From JASUTC01 sp035447925 (lineage in GTDB: Bacteria > Thermotogota > Thermotogae > MWEM01): a stretch of DNA of 64,000 nt. The DNA lies in the NCBI GenBank assembly GCA_035447925.1, contig DAOTHY010000001.1:186001-250000 (forward strand), written 5' to 3'. The stretch's first letter is position 1, and each line of letters opens with the position of its first letter. The position numbers and the translations under genes are program-made. The notes under the pieces are model-generated. The model worked only from the letters and a program-made list of their open reading frames with translations, was not told where the DNA came from and ran no database searches. Positions 23,367 through 31,309 of the stretch are shown here, in pieces.

Positions 23367-24407
23367 TCAAAAATATCTTCCAAATACTTCAGAAACGGTT
23401 GTCACGTTGTTTATCTTGCCGGCATTTGTTCCGGAAAAAGCAAAGCCGTTTTCAAAATCTCCTATCGAAGCGGAGTATAAGGCCTTTGCTATACAATAAG
23501 GTGCTGTTCGAAAATCGCATGTTCTAATACATTGATAGGGGCATGTAAAAGGTTTTTTGATCCCCTGCTGTACTTCATCCAAAAACTTGTTTTTTACTGC
23601 TCTTCCTGGCATCCCAACTGGGCTGTTAATAATTTCTATATCCGATTCTTTCGCATTGATAATAATATCTTTAAAAGCCGGATGAGCATCACATTCTTCG
23701 GTGGCAATAAAAGAAGTGCCTACTTGTATGCCATCTGCGCCTAAATCATACAGTTTATCAGAGTCTTTTTTAGAAAAAACACCACCTCCGGTAATTAACG
23801 GTATCTTTTTTTCCTTAATCGTAGATAAAAATTCCTTTATGGAGGGGATCACTTCTTCCAAATAGTGCTGATGCGGCGTATCTAAAAAATCTCTCTTGAA
23901 GCCTAAATGTCCACCAGCTTGTGGTCCTTCAAGTACAAAAGCATCCGGCAATCTGTTGAAATAGCGCATCCAGCCTTTTATGATAACCTTGGCAGCTTTT
24001 AAAGATGATATGATCGGCACCAACTTTGTCTTTGAGTCTTCTGGTACCAATCCCGGTAGTTCCAAGGGCAATCCGGCACCTGAAAAAATGACATCAATGC
24101 AATTTTTCACAGCCGTTTTAACCATATCGTTGTAATTGGATAAAGCGACCATGATGTTCACGCCGATAATACCGTTTGATTTTTTTCTGGCGGCTTTAAT
24201 TTCGTTAGCCAATGCCCTTAAATCAGCACCTCTAAAGTCATTAAAGTGGTTTTCATCTCTAAAACCAATCCCCGCTGTTCCAATGACACCAATCCCGCCC
24301 GCATTAGCTACAGCAGCTGCGAGATTGGATAATGAAACACCCACTGCCATCCCGCCTTGAACGATTGGGATTTTGGGTATCAGCCCGTTTATATTTAATT
24401 CTTTTAT
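23367..24407 (-). CDS. Nitronate monooxygenase-like flavoprotein, probable ATA start
   Basis: About 346 residues. The family motifs are IGVNIMVALSN, an FSGAGLPLELPG segment, the FMN-phosphate region EGPQAGGHLGF, GGGVFSKKD and GADGIQVGTSF. The first conventional start (ATG 24350) would delete the conserved first strand and glycine turn. The frame upstream encodes IKELNINGLIPKIPIVQGG, matching the family's N-terminus, and is open back to a TAG stop. The only well-placed codon behind the GGAG site is ATA at 24407-24405 (CTG at 24422 is the alternative). Family members oxidise nitronates or act as enoyl reductases; a Cys-rich C-terminal segment (TCPYQCIRTCDF) favours the NPD-like branch. Confidence 0.8.
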   Translation of the reverse strand: MKELNINGLIPKIPIVQGGMAVGVSLSNLAAAVANAGGIGVIGTAGIGFRDENHFNDFRGADLRALANEIKAARKKSNGIIGVNIMVALSNYNDMVKTAVKNCIDVIFSGAGLPLELPGLVPEDSKTKLVPIISSLKAAKVIIKGWMRYFNRLPDAFVLEGPQAGGHLGFKRDFLDTPHQHYLEEVIPSIKEFLSTIKEKKIPLITGGGVFSKKDSDKLYDLGADGIQVGTSFIATEECDAHPAFKDIIINAKESDIEIINSPVGMPGRAVKNKFLDEVQQGIKKPFTCPYQCIRTCDFRTAPYCIAKALYSASIGDFENGFAFSGTNAGKINNVTTVSEVFGRYF

Positions 24408-24605
24408 ACTATCACTCTCCAGCTAAAAAATTGACTAATGGTCATCGAAGTATAACATATTTTTTTTGATTTCAGCTTCTTGTTTTTCAAAATAATTTAG
24501 TAGTTTGGTATACTATAAAATGTTTCAAAGAAAGTCAATAGAGTCACATTCCTTTTTTTCAGACCGTACAGATAATTGAGGAATTACTTTCAAGAGGTGA
24601 ATGAA

Positions 24606-25691
24606 TTGAAAAAAGGGCTCAAAATTAAAAAAATAAGTAAAGTCAAAAGTACAATACCGGGTGATATTGTAGTAACTCAAGAAATGCCATATCCTTTGAT
24701 TCAAGTGATTGATTATCAATCAGATGAAATCAACGTTCTCAAATCCGTGAAATTAATCGAAGGTCTTTCTGATATACCAACGGGTTTTACAAGATGGATA
24801 GACATTCAGGGGTTGGGAGATAAAAAGGTCTTGGAAGAAATAAAAAAGGAATTTCAAATCCATCCATTAATTATGGAAGATGTTGTGAATATTCCCCAGA
24901 GAGTTAAAGTTGATTCTTTCAGTGATTATCTGTTTTTGGTTTTAAAAATGTTTCATAGACAAAATAGTGATCATTTTTATGAAGAACAGGTCAGTATCAT
25001 TTTAGGGAAAAACTATGTTATTTCCTTTCAAGAAAAATACGGCGACTGCTTAGATTCTCTTAGAGATAGACTTTTACATTCAAAAGGCATCATTCGAAAA
25101 ATGAATGCGGATTATCTTTGCTACGCAATAGCAGATACCATATTTGATCATTATTTTTCTTATTTGGAATATTTATCAGAAAATATTGAGATCCTTGAGG
25201 AAAAAGTGACCGTTGCAACAGAAGAAGCAGAGTTGAGAAAGATTTATGAATTAAAACATGCGTTGATATCATTGAAAAGAGAGCTTTGGCCAACACGAGA
25301 ATGTCTGAATCAATTCACGAAAGAAGAGATGCCCTTTATTAGCGAAAAAGTGAAATTCTATTTTAGGGATTGTTATGATCATATTCTACAAACTCTTGAA
25401 ATTACAGAGTCTTTAAAGGAATTGACGACTGAGCTTTTGAATATTTATCTATCAGTACAAGGAAATAAATTAAATGAGATTATGAAAGTATTGACAATCA
25501 TTTCAACAATATTTATACCTCTTTCGTTTCTGGTGGGTTTGTATGGAATGAATTTCGAGTACATGCCTGAATTAAGTTTGAAATTTGGTTATTTCTTCTT
25601 GATTGGTGTGATGATAATCATCACTTTATCCATGTTTTTGTGGTTTAGAAAGAAAGGCTGGATTGGCAAAAAGAAAAGCAAACGAGACTAA
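24606..25691 (+). CDS. corA: Magnesium/cobalt channel CorA
   Basis: 361 residues from TTG 24606, with AGAGGTGA upstream; a TTG 30 nt earlier has none. An acidic cytoplasmic domain (1-290) is followed by two membrane helices joined by the invariant GMN selectivity motif in LYGMNFEYMPEL (near 313). Segments such as RKMNADYLCYAIADTIFDHYF and NEIMKVLTIISTIF are close to Thermotoga maritima CorA, whose structure is known. It forms a pentameric Mg2+ uptake channel in the membrane. Its closeness to the Thermotoga protein supports the organism assignment. Confidence 0.95.
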   Translation: MKKGLKIKKISKVKSTIPGDIVVTQEMPYPLIQVIDYQSDEINVLKSVKLIEGLSDIPTGFTRWIDIQGLGDKKVLEEIKKEFQIHPLIMEDVVNIPQRVKVDSFSDYLFLVLKMFHRQNSDHFYEEQVSIILGKNYVISFQEKYGDCLDSLRDRLLHSKGIIRKMNADYLCYAIADTIFDHYFSYLEYLSENIEILEEKVTVATEEAELRKIYELKHALISLKRELWPTRECLNQFTKEEMPFISEKVKFYFRDCYDHILQTLEITESLKELTTELLNIYLSVQGNKLNEIMKVLTIISTIFIPLSFLVGLYGMNFEYMPELSLKFGYFFLIGVMIIITLSMFLWFRKKGWIGKKKSKRD

Positions 25692-25746
25692 TAAGATGTT
25701 TTTATGATGGTTGTTTTTGGCAAAAAATAAGAGGAGGAAATTCAAT

Positions 25747-26502
25747 ATGGAAAAAATGATTAAAGAGGGCAGAGAATTTCTTAAATCTAATCGCTTTGAA
25801 TTATTGGCTCAAAACATTGAAAGTGATCAAAGTAGAGGGCTTCAACAGCCACCGTTGGAAAAACCTGTACATGAAAACGATCCATTCGTAGATCTTCCAG
25901 ATCCCAAGTCGCTTTCACTCAAAGAAAGCGATATGATCAAAATCATTGAAGGGAGAGAAAGCCGCCGGTTATTTGATTCAGCTTCCATGACAATAGAGCA
26001 ACTTTCCTACCTTTTATGGGCTACACAAGGTGTGAAATCAATTATGGGCAATCATTATGCCACGAAACGGACGGTTCCCTCAGCAGGCGCCAGACATCCC
26101 TTTGAAACGTATTTATGGATTAATAGAGTGGATGGTGTGAATAGGGGACTTTACAGGTATGTAGCACTTCAACACCAGTTGATTTTGATTAAAGAAGGTG
26201 ATTTCACCAAAGAGATGATAAAAGCTGCGATGGATCAAAAATTTGCTGGTGAATGTGCCTGTACTTTTGTCTGGGCAGTGATTCCTTATAGAGGTGAATG
26301 GCGATACCATGTCGGTTCTCACAAAACCATGCTTCTTGATGCCGGACATGTTTGTCAGAACCTTTATCTTGCTTGCCAATCGATTGGTCTTGGAACCTGT
26401 GCTATTGCCGCATATTTTCAAAAGCCCCTTGATGAGCTATTCCAGTTAGACGGTGAGGATGAGTTTTCCGTTTATCTAGCACCCGTGGGAGTTTTGAAGT
26501 AA
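25747..26502 (+). CDS. SagB-type nitroreductase family protein
   Basis: 251 residues from ATG 25747, with a GAGGAGGA site; an upstream in-frame start lacks one. FMN-binding motifs of the nitroreductase fold are seen: RESRRLFDSASMTIEQLSYL, TVPSAGARHPFETY, a central VWAVIPYRGEW and the end SIGLGTCAIAAYF. The SagB subgroup includes thiazoline oxidases but most members are stand-alone oxidoreductases. No peptide-cyclising genes lie nearby, so a simple flavin reductase role is more likely. Confidence 0.85.
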   Translation: MEKMIKEGREFLKSNRFELLAQNIESDQSRGLQQPPLEKPVHENDPFVDLPDPKSLSLKESDMIKIIEGRESRRLFDSASMTIEQLSYLLWATQGVKSIMGNHYATKRTVPSAGARHPFETYLWINRVDGVNRGLYRYVALQHQLILIKEGDFTKEMIKAAMDQKFAGECACTFVWAVIPYRGEWRYHVGSHKTMLLDAGHVCQNLYLACQSIGLGTCAIAAYFQKPLDELFQLDGEDEFSVYLAPVGVLK

Positions 26503-26516
26503 TTTTTGATTTGGTG

Positions 26517-26544
26517 TTGATTGTTTTACAAAAGGTGTTATAAT
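26517..26544 (+). promoter_or_regulatory. Promoter of the umuD-DUF72-umuC operon
   Basis: TTGATT (26517-26522), 16-nt spacer, TATAAT (26539-26544). The 11-nt CAAAAGGTGTT spans the spacer and -10 and recurs near 26599, after the palindrome. Confidence 0.65.
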
Positions 26545-26562
26545 ATTAGGGGAAGGTTATTG

Positions 26563-26588
26563 GGGGAAGTGTTTATAAACACTTCCCC
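26563..26588 (+). repeat. Perfect 26-bp palindrome in the umuD leader
   Basis: Positions 26563-26588 are fully self-complementary (GGGGAAGTGTTTA and its complement). It sits about 20 nt after the -10 and 75 nt before the ATG. It could be a repressor operator or, as RNA, an attenuator hairpin (three T follow). Confidence 0.7.
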
Positions 26589-26663
26589 TTTGTCGTTTCA
26601 AAAGGTGTTTCAGGTGGTATTAAAGCAGGGGTTATGTCTTAAACACTAAAATGAGGTGAAAAA

Positions 26664-27089
26664 ATGAAAGTTGTTGATATAATCTTGCCCGATTCAAGTA
26701 CATCTTGCAAATTACCCGTTGCGGGATCAAGGATTTCCGCCGGGTTCCCTTCTCCGGCAGATGATTTTATCGAAAATTCTCTTGATCTGAATATGGAGTT
26801 GATTAAAAATCCGGCCGCTACTTTTTTTGTCCGAGTATCGGGGTCTTCCATGAAAGATGCTGGGATTTTTGACGGGGATATATTAATCGTTGACAGATCG
26901 CTCAGGGCGACAAACAGAAAAATAGTCATAGCCATTTTGAACGGAGAACTTCTGGTCAAGCGTTTATGTATCCATGATGATCAATATATTCTGATGCCTG
27001 AGAACAAAAATTACTCGCCGATTTATCTAACCAATGACAGCGATTTGAATGTATGGGGAGTTGTCACAAATGTCATTCATAAGGTATGA
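26664..27089 (+). CDS. umuD: UmuD-like S24 peptidase, SOS mutagenesis
   Basis: 141 residues, the size of UmuD. The self-cleavage Ala-Gly sits in ISAGFPSPADDF, the catalytic Ser in VSGSSMKDAGIFDGD and the catalytic Lys in LNGELLVKRL. RecA filaments trigger self-cleavage to the active form that partners UmuC in DNA polymerase V. First gene of a three-gene cassette; GAGGTGA precedes the ATG. No DNA-binding domain, so it is not LexA. Confidence 0.92.
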   Translation: MKVVDIILPDSSTSCKLPVAGSRISAGFPSPADDFIENSLDLNMELIKNPAATFFVRVSGSSMKDAGIFDGDILIVDRSLRATNRKIVIAILNGELLVKRLCIHDDQYILMPENKNYSPIYLTNDSDLNVWGVVTNVIHKV

Positions 27090-27948
27090 TGAAGAGGGAA
27101 CACAACAAACACTTTTTGAGAATCAACTGGATAACAATCAAGCAAAAAGGGAATCAACACCAAATTGGATGAAAAATTGCTGGATTGGAACCAGTGGTTT
27201 TTCTTATGCTGATTGGGTTGGTGAGGTTTATCCTCTCAAACTCTCCAAAAATAAATGGTTTGATTATTACTGTAGTTTTTTCAATGCGCTTGAATTAAAC
27301 ATGTCATATTATAGGCTGCCTTCAAAAAAGGTTGTTCAATCTCTTTTGAATCGTGCGCCAAAAGATTTCTTCTTGTCCGTTAAAGCACACCAATCCATGA
27401 CACACAAAAATCAAATGGATTTTGTCCCGGCTTTTAATGAGTTGATGAACATGATTGGAGATTACGGTGTGCATTCCATTTTACTGCTCCAGTTTCCCAA
27501 TGCCTTTAAAAATAAACCGGATAATTTTGAATACCTACGTGGATTATGCAGTGCCTTGAATTGTAAAAAAGCCGTAGAATTTCGTGACAACTCCTGGGAT
27601 AGCAAAGAGACCGTCAACTGGATGCGAAATAATGCGGTTGTTTGTGTATCTGTAGATGAACCTCAGTTAAAGGGGCTGATGTCGCCCAAATTGTTAGATT
27701 GTAACGGTTATTACGTCCGATTTCACGGAAGAAATGTCGCTAAGTGGTGGAACCATGAAAAGCCCTACGAACGTTATGACTATCTTTATTCTACAGAAGA
27801 GCTGTTAGAATGGGTAAAAAAAATTAGGATTGTGCCTGAAAAACCCAGTGTATTTTTCTTTAATAATCATTACAAAGGTCAAGCGGTTATAAATGCCAGG
27901 ATGTTCTCAAGAATGCTTAAGAAAACCAACGCTCATCCTATCCAGTGA
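27070..27948 (+). CDS. DUF72 (YecE-like) protein
   Basis: 292 residues. ATG 27070 (GGGGAG upstream) is preferred to the in-frame ATG at 27049. The DUF72 barrel is marked by CWIGTSGFSYADWVGEVYP, YCSFFNALELNMSYYRLPS, FFLSVKAHQSMTH, AVEFRDNSW and FHGRN. The family's function is not established. Here it overlaps umuD by 20 nt and ends 13 nt before umuC, so the context points to SOS or lesion bypass. Confidence 0.88.
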   Translation: MSFIRYDEEGTQQTLFENQLDNNQAKRESTPNWMKNCWIGTSGFSYADWVGEVYPLKLSKNKWFDYYCSFFNALELNMSYYRLPSKKVVQSLLNRAPKDFFLSVKAHQSMTHKNQMDFVPAFNELMNMIGDYGVHSILLLQFPNAFKNKPDNFEYLRGLCSALNCKKAVEFRDNSWDSKETVNWMRNNAVVCVSVDEPQLKGLMSPKLLDCNGYYVRFHGRNVAKWWNHEKPYERYDYLYSTEELLEWVKKIRIVPEKPSVFFFNNHYKGQAVINARMFSRMLKKTNAHPIQ

Positions 27949-27961
27949 GGTTGAATTGCTG

Positions 27962-29239
27962 ATGAACGGGAATAGTCATTACGCATTAGTGGATTGTAAT
28001 AATTTTTTCGTCTCATGTGAAAGAGTTTTCAACCCCGCTCTTGAATCTAAACCGGTAATAGTACTTTCAAATAACGATGGTTGTGTTGTAGCCAGATCAC
28101 AAGAAGTGAAAAACATGGCCATCCCAATGGGAATTCCGCTTTTTAAGGTCAAGGAGAAATTAGCGTCGGCTAATGTGCAGATTTTCTCCTCGAATTTTGT
28201 TTTGTATGCTGATATGTCGGCAAGGGTTCTAAAGGTACTATCTAATTTTTCAGGAGAAATCGAACCGTATTCCATCGATGAATCTTTTTTAAAAGTCAAG
28301 GGCATGAATGATAAACAGCTCAATTCATGGGGAAAAGAAATTGTTCATACTGTGAAACAATGGACAGGCATTCCTGTTTCGGTGGGCATTGGGCCCACCA
28401 GAACACTTGCGAAATTCTCCAATCATGTGGCAAAAAAGCAACCGCAGTATCAAGGTGTGTACAATTGTGCTGATTGCAGTCTGGACTACTGGATGAAGCG
28501 TTATCCCGTAGAAGAAGTGTGGGGAATAGGGCGAAAGCTTGCTTTAAAATGTCATCATGCTCATATCGACACAGTATATGACTTGAAACACGTGGATCTG
28601 CATTGGGCCAAAAAGTATTTGGATACTGTCGGAACTCGAACGGTTATGGAACTCAGAGGCGAAGAATGTATTCTTACAACTGTCCCGGCCAAAAGAGGCA
28701 GCGTTATCAGATCCCGAAGCTTTGATCCTCCCATTGAGGAGTTTGAATCCCTCTATAGAAGAATTGCTTTGTTCGTTGCAACTGCCGCAGAAAAGCTTAG
28801 AGAATACAAAATGTGTGCCAAGGCCTTCACCATTTTTGTCATGTCCTCTCGGTTTATCAGAGACAATTATTATGGTTCGGTTCCCGTCTTATTAGACAGG
28901 GCAACGGATAATACCGTTGAAATGCTTAAACTATCCAGAGAGGCATTGAGCAAGATCTATCGGCAAGGTGTTTTGTATAAAAAAGGTGGGGTGGTGATGG
29001 AAAAACTGGTACCCAGAGACGCTGTTCAAATCCCCTTAAACGACCCGGTTCCTTATTCCTTTCAAAAAAGAACTGCAAAAATTGTTTATGCGTTGGATGA
29101 TGTCAATAAAAAGTTGGGACAAAATGTTGTAAAACTGGGAAGTTATTCGATGATTAATAAAACCACAGATAAAAAAGAAATGATTTCAAAACGTTTCACA
29201 ACGCATTGGCCAGATATACCTGTTGTGAAAGCAAAATAA
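27962..29239 (+). CDS. umuC: UmuC, Y-family DNA polymerase V subunit
   Basis: 425 residues from ATG 27962 with GAGGTTGA upstream; a longer frame overlapping DUF72 is rejected. The Y-family palm shows YALVDCNNFFVSCERVF (metal Asp) and YSIDESFL (metal Asp-Glu). Also seen are GIGPTRTLAKFSNH, the helix-hairpin-helix WGIGRKLALKC and a C-terminal little-finger domain. About the length of E. coli UmuC (422). With UmuD it forms an error-prone translesion polymerase. Confidence 0.95.
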   Translation: MNGNSHYALVDCNNFFVSCERVFNPALESKPVIVLSNNDGCVVARSQEVKNMAIPMGIPLFKVKEKLASANVQIFSSNFVLYADMSARVLKVLSNFSGEIEPYSIDESFLKVKGMNDKQLNSWGKEIVHTVKQWTGIPVSVGIGPTRTLAKFSNHVAKKQPQYQGVYNCADCSLDYWMKRYPVEEVWGIGRKLALKCHHAHIDTVYDLKHVDLHWAKKYLDTVGTRTVMELRGEECILTTVPAKRGSVIRSRSFDPPIEEFESLYRRIALFVATAAEKLREYKMCAKAFTIFVMSSRFIRDNYYGSVPVLLDRATDNTVEMLKLSREALSKIYRQGVLYKKGGVVMEKLVPRDAVQIPLNDPVPYSFQKRTAKIVYALDDVNKKLGQNVVKLGSYSMINKTTDKKEMISKRFTTHWPDIPVVKAK

Positions 29240-29255
29240 TGAGGAGGAAACAAAG

Positions 29256-30425
29256 GTGAAGAATTTTGTGTTTGAGAACAAAACAAAGATTATATTCGGA
29301 AGAGGTACAGAAGAAAAAGTTGGACAGGAAATAAAACGGTTGGGAAAGAAAAAAGTGCTTTTTCATTATGGCGGTGGCAGCATTAAGAAATTCGGTTTAT
29401 ATGATAAGGTTTTGGGCTATTTGAGAAATGAGGGTATCGAATTTACGGAATTAGGAGGTGTTAAGCCCAATCCGTCTTTGAAGCTAGTGAAAGAGGGGAT
29501 AGAACTTTGCAGAAAAGAAAAGGTGGATTTCATTCTTGCAGTTGGCGGTGGAAGTGTGATTGATTCTGCAAAAGCTATTGCGATGGGTGTACCTTATCAA
29601 GGGGATGTTTGGGACTTTTACGATCACAAGGCGCAAATTCAAGATTCATTACCCTTGGGTGTTATTTTGACATTACCTGCAGCGGGAAGTGAAGCGAGTG
29701 ATGCCAGTGTGATTACAAATGATGAAAAACAGTTGAAAAGGGGAACCGGAAGTCCGTTAATTCGGCCGTTATTTTCAATCTTGAATCCGGAAGTAACGTT
29801 TACTTTGCCTCCTTACCAGACTGCAGCCGGAATTACTGATATGATGGCACATATTATGGAACGCTATTTCACTCAGGAAAGAAACGTGGACCTTACCGAT
29901 CATATGTGTGAAGCAGTTTTAAAAACAATCATAAAAAATGCCCCGTTGGTTTTAAAAAATCCTGAAGATTACAATGCCAGGGCTGAGATCATGTGGGCAG
30001 GGACATTAGCACATAATGGTTTGCTTGATACCGGAAGACTTGGGGATTGGGGAACGCATATGATCGAACATGAACTGAGTGCATTGTATGATTTGACACA
30101 TGGTGCCGGGTTGGCAATCATTTTCCCGGCATGGATCAAATACGTTTATCAAGCATATCCGGAAAGGATGATGCGGTTTTTTCATGCTGTATTTGATGTT
30201 GAGGCTGAATTTGACAATCCGGAGTATATGGTTGAACAAGGGCTGAAAAGGTTGAAAGCCTTTTATCGTTCCATCGGGATGCCGGTGTCATTAAAAGATG
30301 CTGGGATTGAGGAAGTCAGATTTGAAGAAATGGCTGAGAAATGCACTACTTTTGGCCCGATCAGTCATTTCGTTAAATTGGAAAAATCGGATGTTGTTAA
30401 GATATACCAATCAGCAGCCGAATAA
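29256..30425 (+). CDS. Iron-containing alcohol dehydrogenase (butanol dehydrogenase type)
   Basis: 389 residues starting at GTG 29256 with GAGGAGGA upstream. The NAD(P) motif GGGSVIDSAKAIA and metal ligands in MMAHIMERYF, WGTHMIEHELSA and DLTHGAGLAIIFP are those of group III Fe-dependent dehydrogenases of the YqhD/BdhA type. These reduce aldehydes with NADPH and are common in fermentative bacteria, including Thermotoga. Follows umuC by 16 nt but has its own strong ribosome site and a terminator behind it; it may share the umu transcript by read-through. Confidence 0.9.
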   Translation: MKNFVFENKTKIIFGRGTEEKVGQEIKRLGKKKVLFHYGGGSIKKFGLYDKVLGYLRNEGIEFTELGGVKPNPSLKLVKEGIELCRKEKVDFILAVGGGSVIDSAKAIAMGVPYQGDVWDFYDHKAQIQDSLPLGVILTLPAAGSEASDASVITNDEKQLKRGTGSPLIRPLFSILNPEVTFTLPPYQTAAGITDMMAHIMERYFTQERNVDLTDHMCEAVLKTIIKNAPLVLKNPEDYNARAEIMWAGTLAHNGLLDTGRLGDWGTHMIEHELSALYDLTHGAGLAIIFPAWIKYVYQAYPERMMRFFHAVFDVEAEFDNPEYMVEQGLKRLKAFYRSIGMPVSLKDAGIEEVRFEEMAEKCTTFGPISHFVKLEKSDVVKIYQSAAE

Positions 30426-30453
30426 TTTTAAAAATCTTCAAAAAAGAATGTAT

Positions 30454-30489
30454 AATAATCACGCTGCTTTTTCAGCGTGATTATTTTTT
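30454..30489 (+). terminator. Rho-independent terminator before rpiA
   Basis: A 13-bp stem (AATAATCACGCTG with its complement), a 6-nt loop and a T run. A TATAAT at 30451-30456 overlaps its left edge, so rpiA could be transcribed through it as a leader. Confidence 0.85.
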
Positions 30490-30503
30490 GGGGGGTGTTT
30501 GAT

Positions 30504-31202
30504 ATGGACATCAAAGAACAGCTGAAAGAAATGGTTGCAAAAGAAGTTGTGAAATACGTTGAATCAGATATGGTGATCGGGTTAGGGTCCGGATCAACAA
30601 TGGTTTATGTGATTAATGAAATTGGAAAAGCGATTCGGGAAGGTCGGATGAAAGGAATCGTTGGTGTGCCTACCTCTTTTCAATCAGAGATTTTGGGAAG
30701 AGAAAATGGTATTCAAATCGTTGATTTTAATCAGATCGTTCGCATTGATCTGGCAATAGACGGTGCGGATGAAGTGGATCCCGAGAAGAGGCTTATAAAA
30801 GGAGGGGGAGGCGCTCATACCAGAGAAAAGTATATCGATTACTTTGCTGACCGGTTGATCATTGTAGCTGATGAAAGTAAACTGGTTCAGCGGTTGGGAC
30901 AACATTTTGCAGTTCCCGTTGAGGTCTTACCGCAAACTTATCAATCAGTAAAAAAAAGAATGCTTCAAATGAACGGTGAACCACAACTAAGAATGGCCAT
31001 AAAAAAAGCAGGGCCGGTGATTACTGATCAAGGAAATTTCATTCTGGATGTCAAGTTTCAAGTCATAGATGATCCGATTCAGCTGGAAAGTGAGCTTAAT
31101 AATATTCCCGGTGTGATTGAAAACGGTATTTTCACAAAACAGGTAGAAGAAGTATTAATCGGAAGTTATTCAGACGGTAAAATGAAATTAATTCGGTTAT
31201 AG
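30504..31202 (+). CDS. rpiA: Ribose-5-phosphate isomerase A
   Basis: 232 residues from ATG 30504 (GGGGGGTG upstream; the earlier in-frame start lies in the terminator). RpiA motifs: VIGLGSGSTMVYVI, GVPTSFQSE, DLAIDGADEVD, LIKGGGGAHTREK with the catalytic Glu and Lys, and GNFILDVKF. Interconverts ribose 5-phosphate and ribulose 5-phosphate (EC 5.3.1.6). A second, divergent RpiB-like gene at 50.8 kb is thus not needed for the housekeeping step. Confidence 0.95.
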   Translation: MDIKEQLKEMVAKEVVKYVESDMVIGLGSGSTMVYVINEIGKAIREGRMKGIVGVPTSFQSEILGRENGIQIVDFNQIVRIDLAIDGADEVDPEKRLIKGGGGAHTREKYIDYFADRLIIVADESKLVQRLGQHFAVPVEVLPQTYQSVKKRMLQMNGEPQLRMAIKKAGPVITDQGNFILDVKFQVIDDPIQLESELNNIPGVIENGIFTKQVEEVLIGSYSDGKMKLIRL

Positions 31203-31214
31203 AACGATATTTTG

Positions 31215-31257
31215 TATAATAGTAGGTGCCATTCATCAACCTGGACATTGAATGCAC
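31215..31257 (+). promoter_or_regulatory. -10 box and leader hairpin of the ABC exporter operon
   Basis: Perfect TATAAT (31215-31220) is followed by GTGCCATTCA / TGAATGCAC (31226-31257), a near-perfect stem with one bulge at the start of the leader, about 53 nt before the ATG. Confidence 0.45.
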
Positions 31258-31309
31258 CAGAATGATGGATGAGGTTTTCCAAAAGTGATAAAATCAAGGG
31301 GAGGTCTAA

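Noticed and set aside
26664..27089. LexA repressor
   Set aside because: The protein lacks the N-terminal winged helix and directly precedes DUF72 and umuC, as UmuD does.
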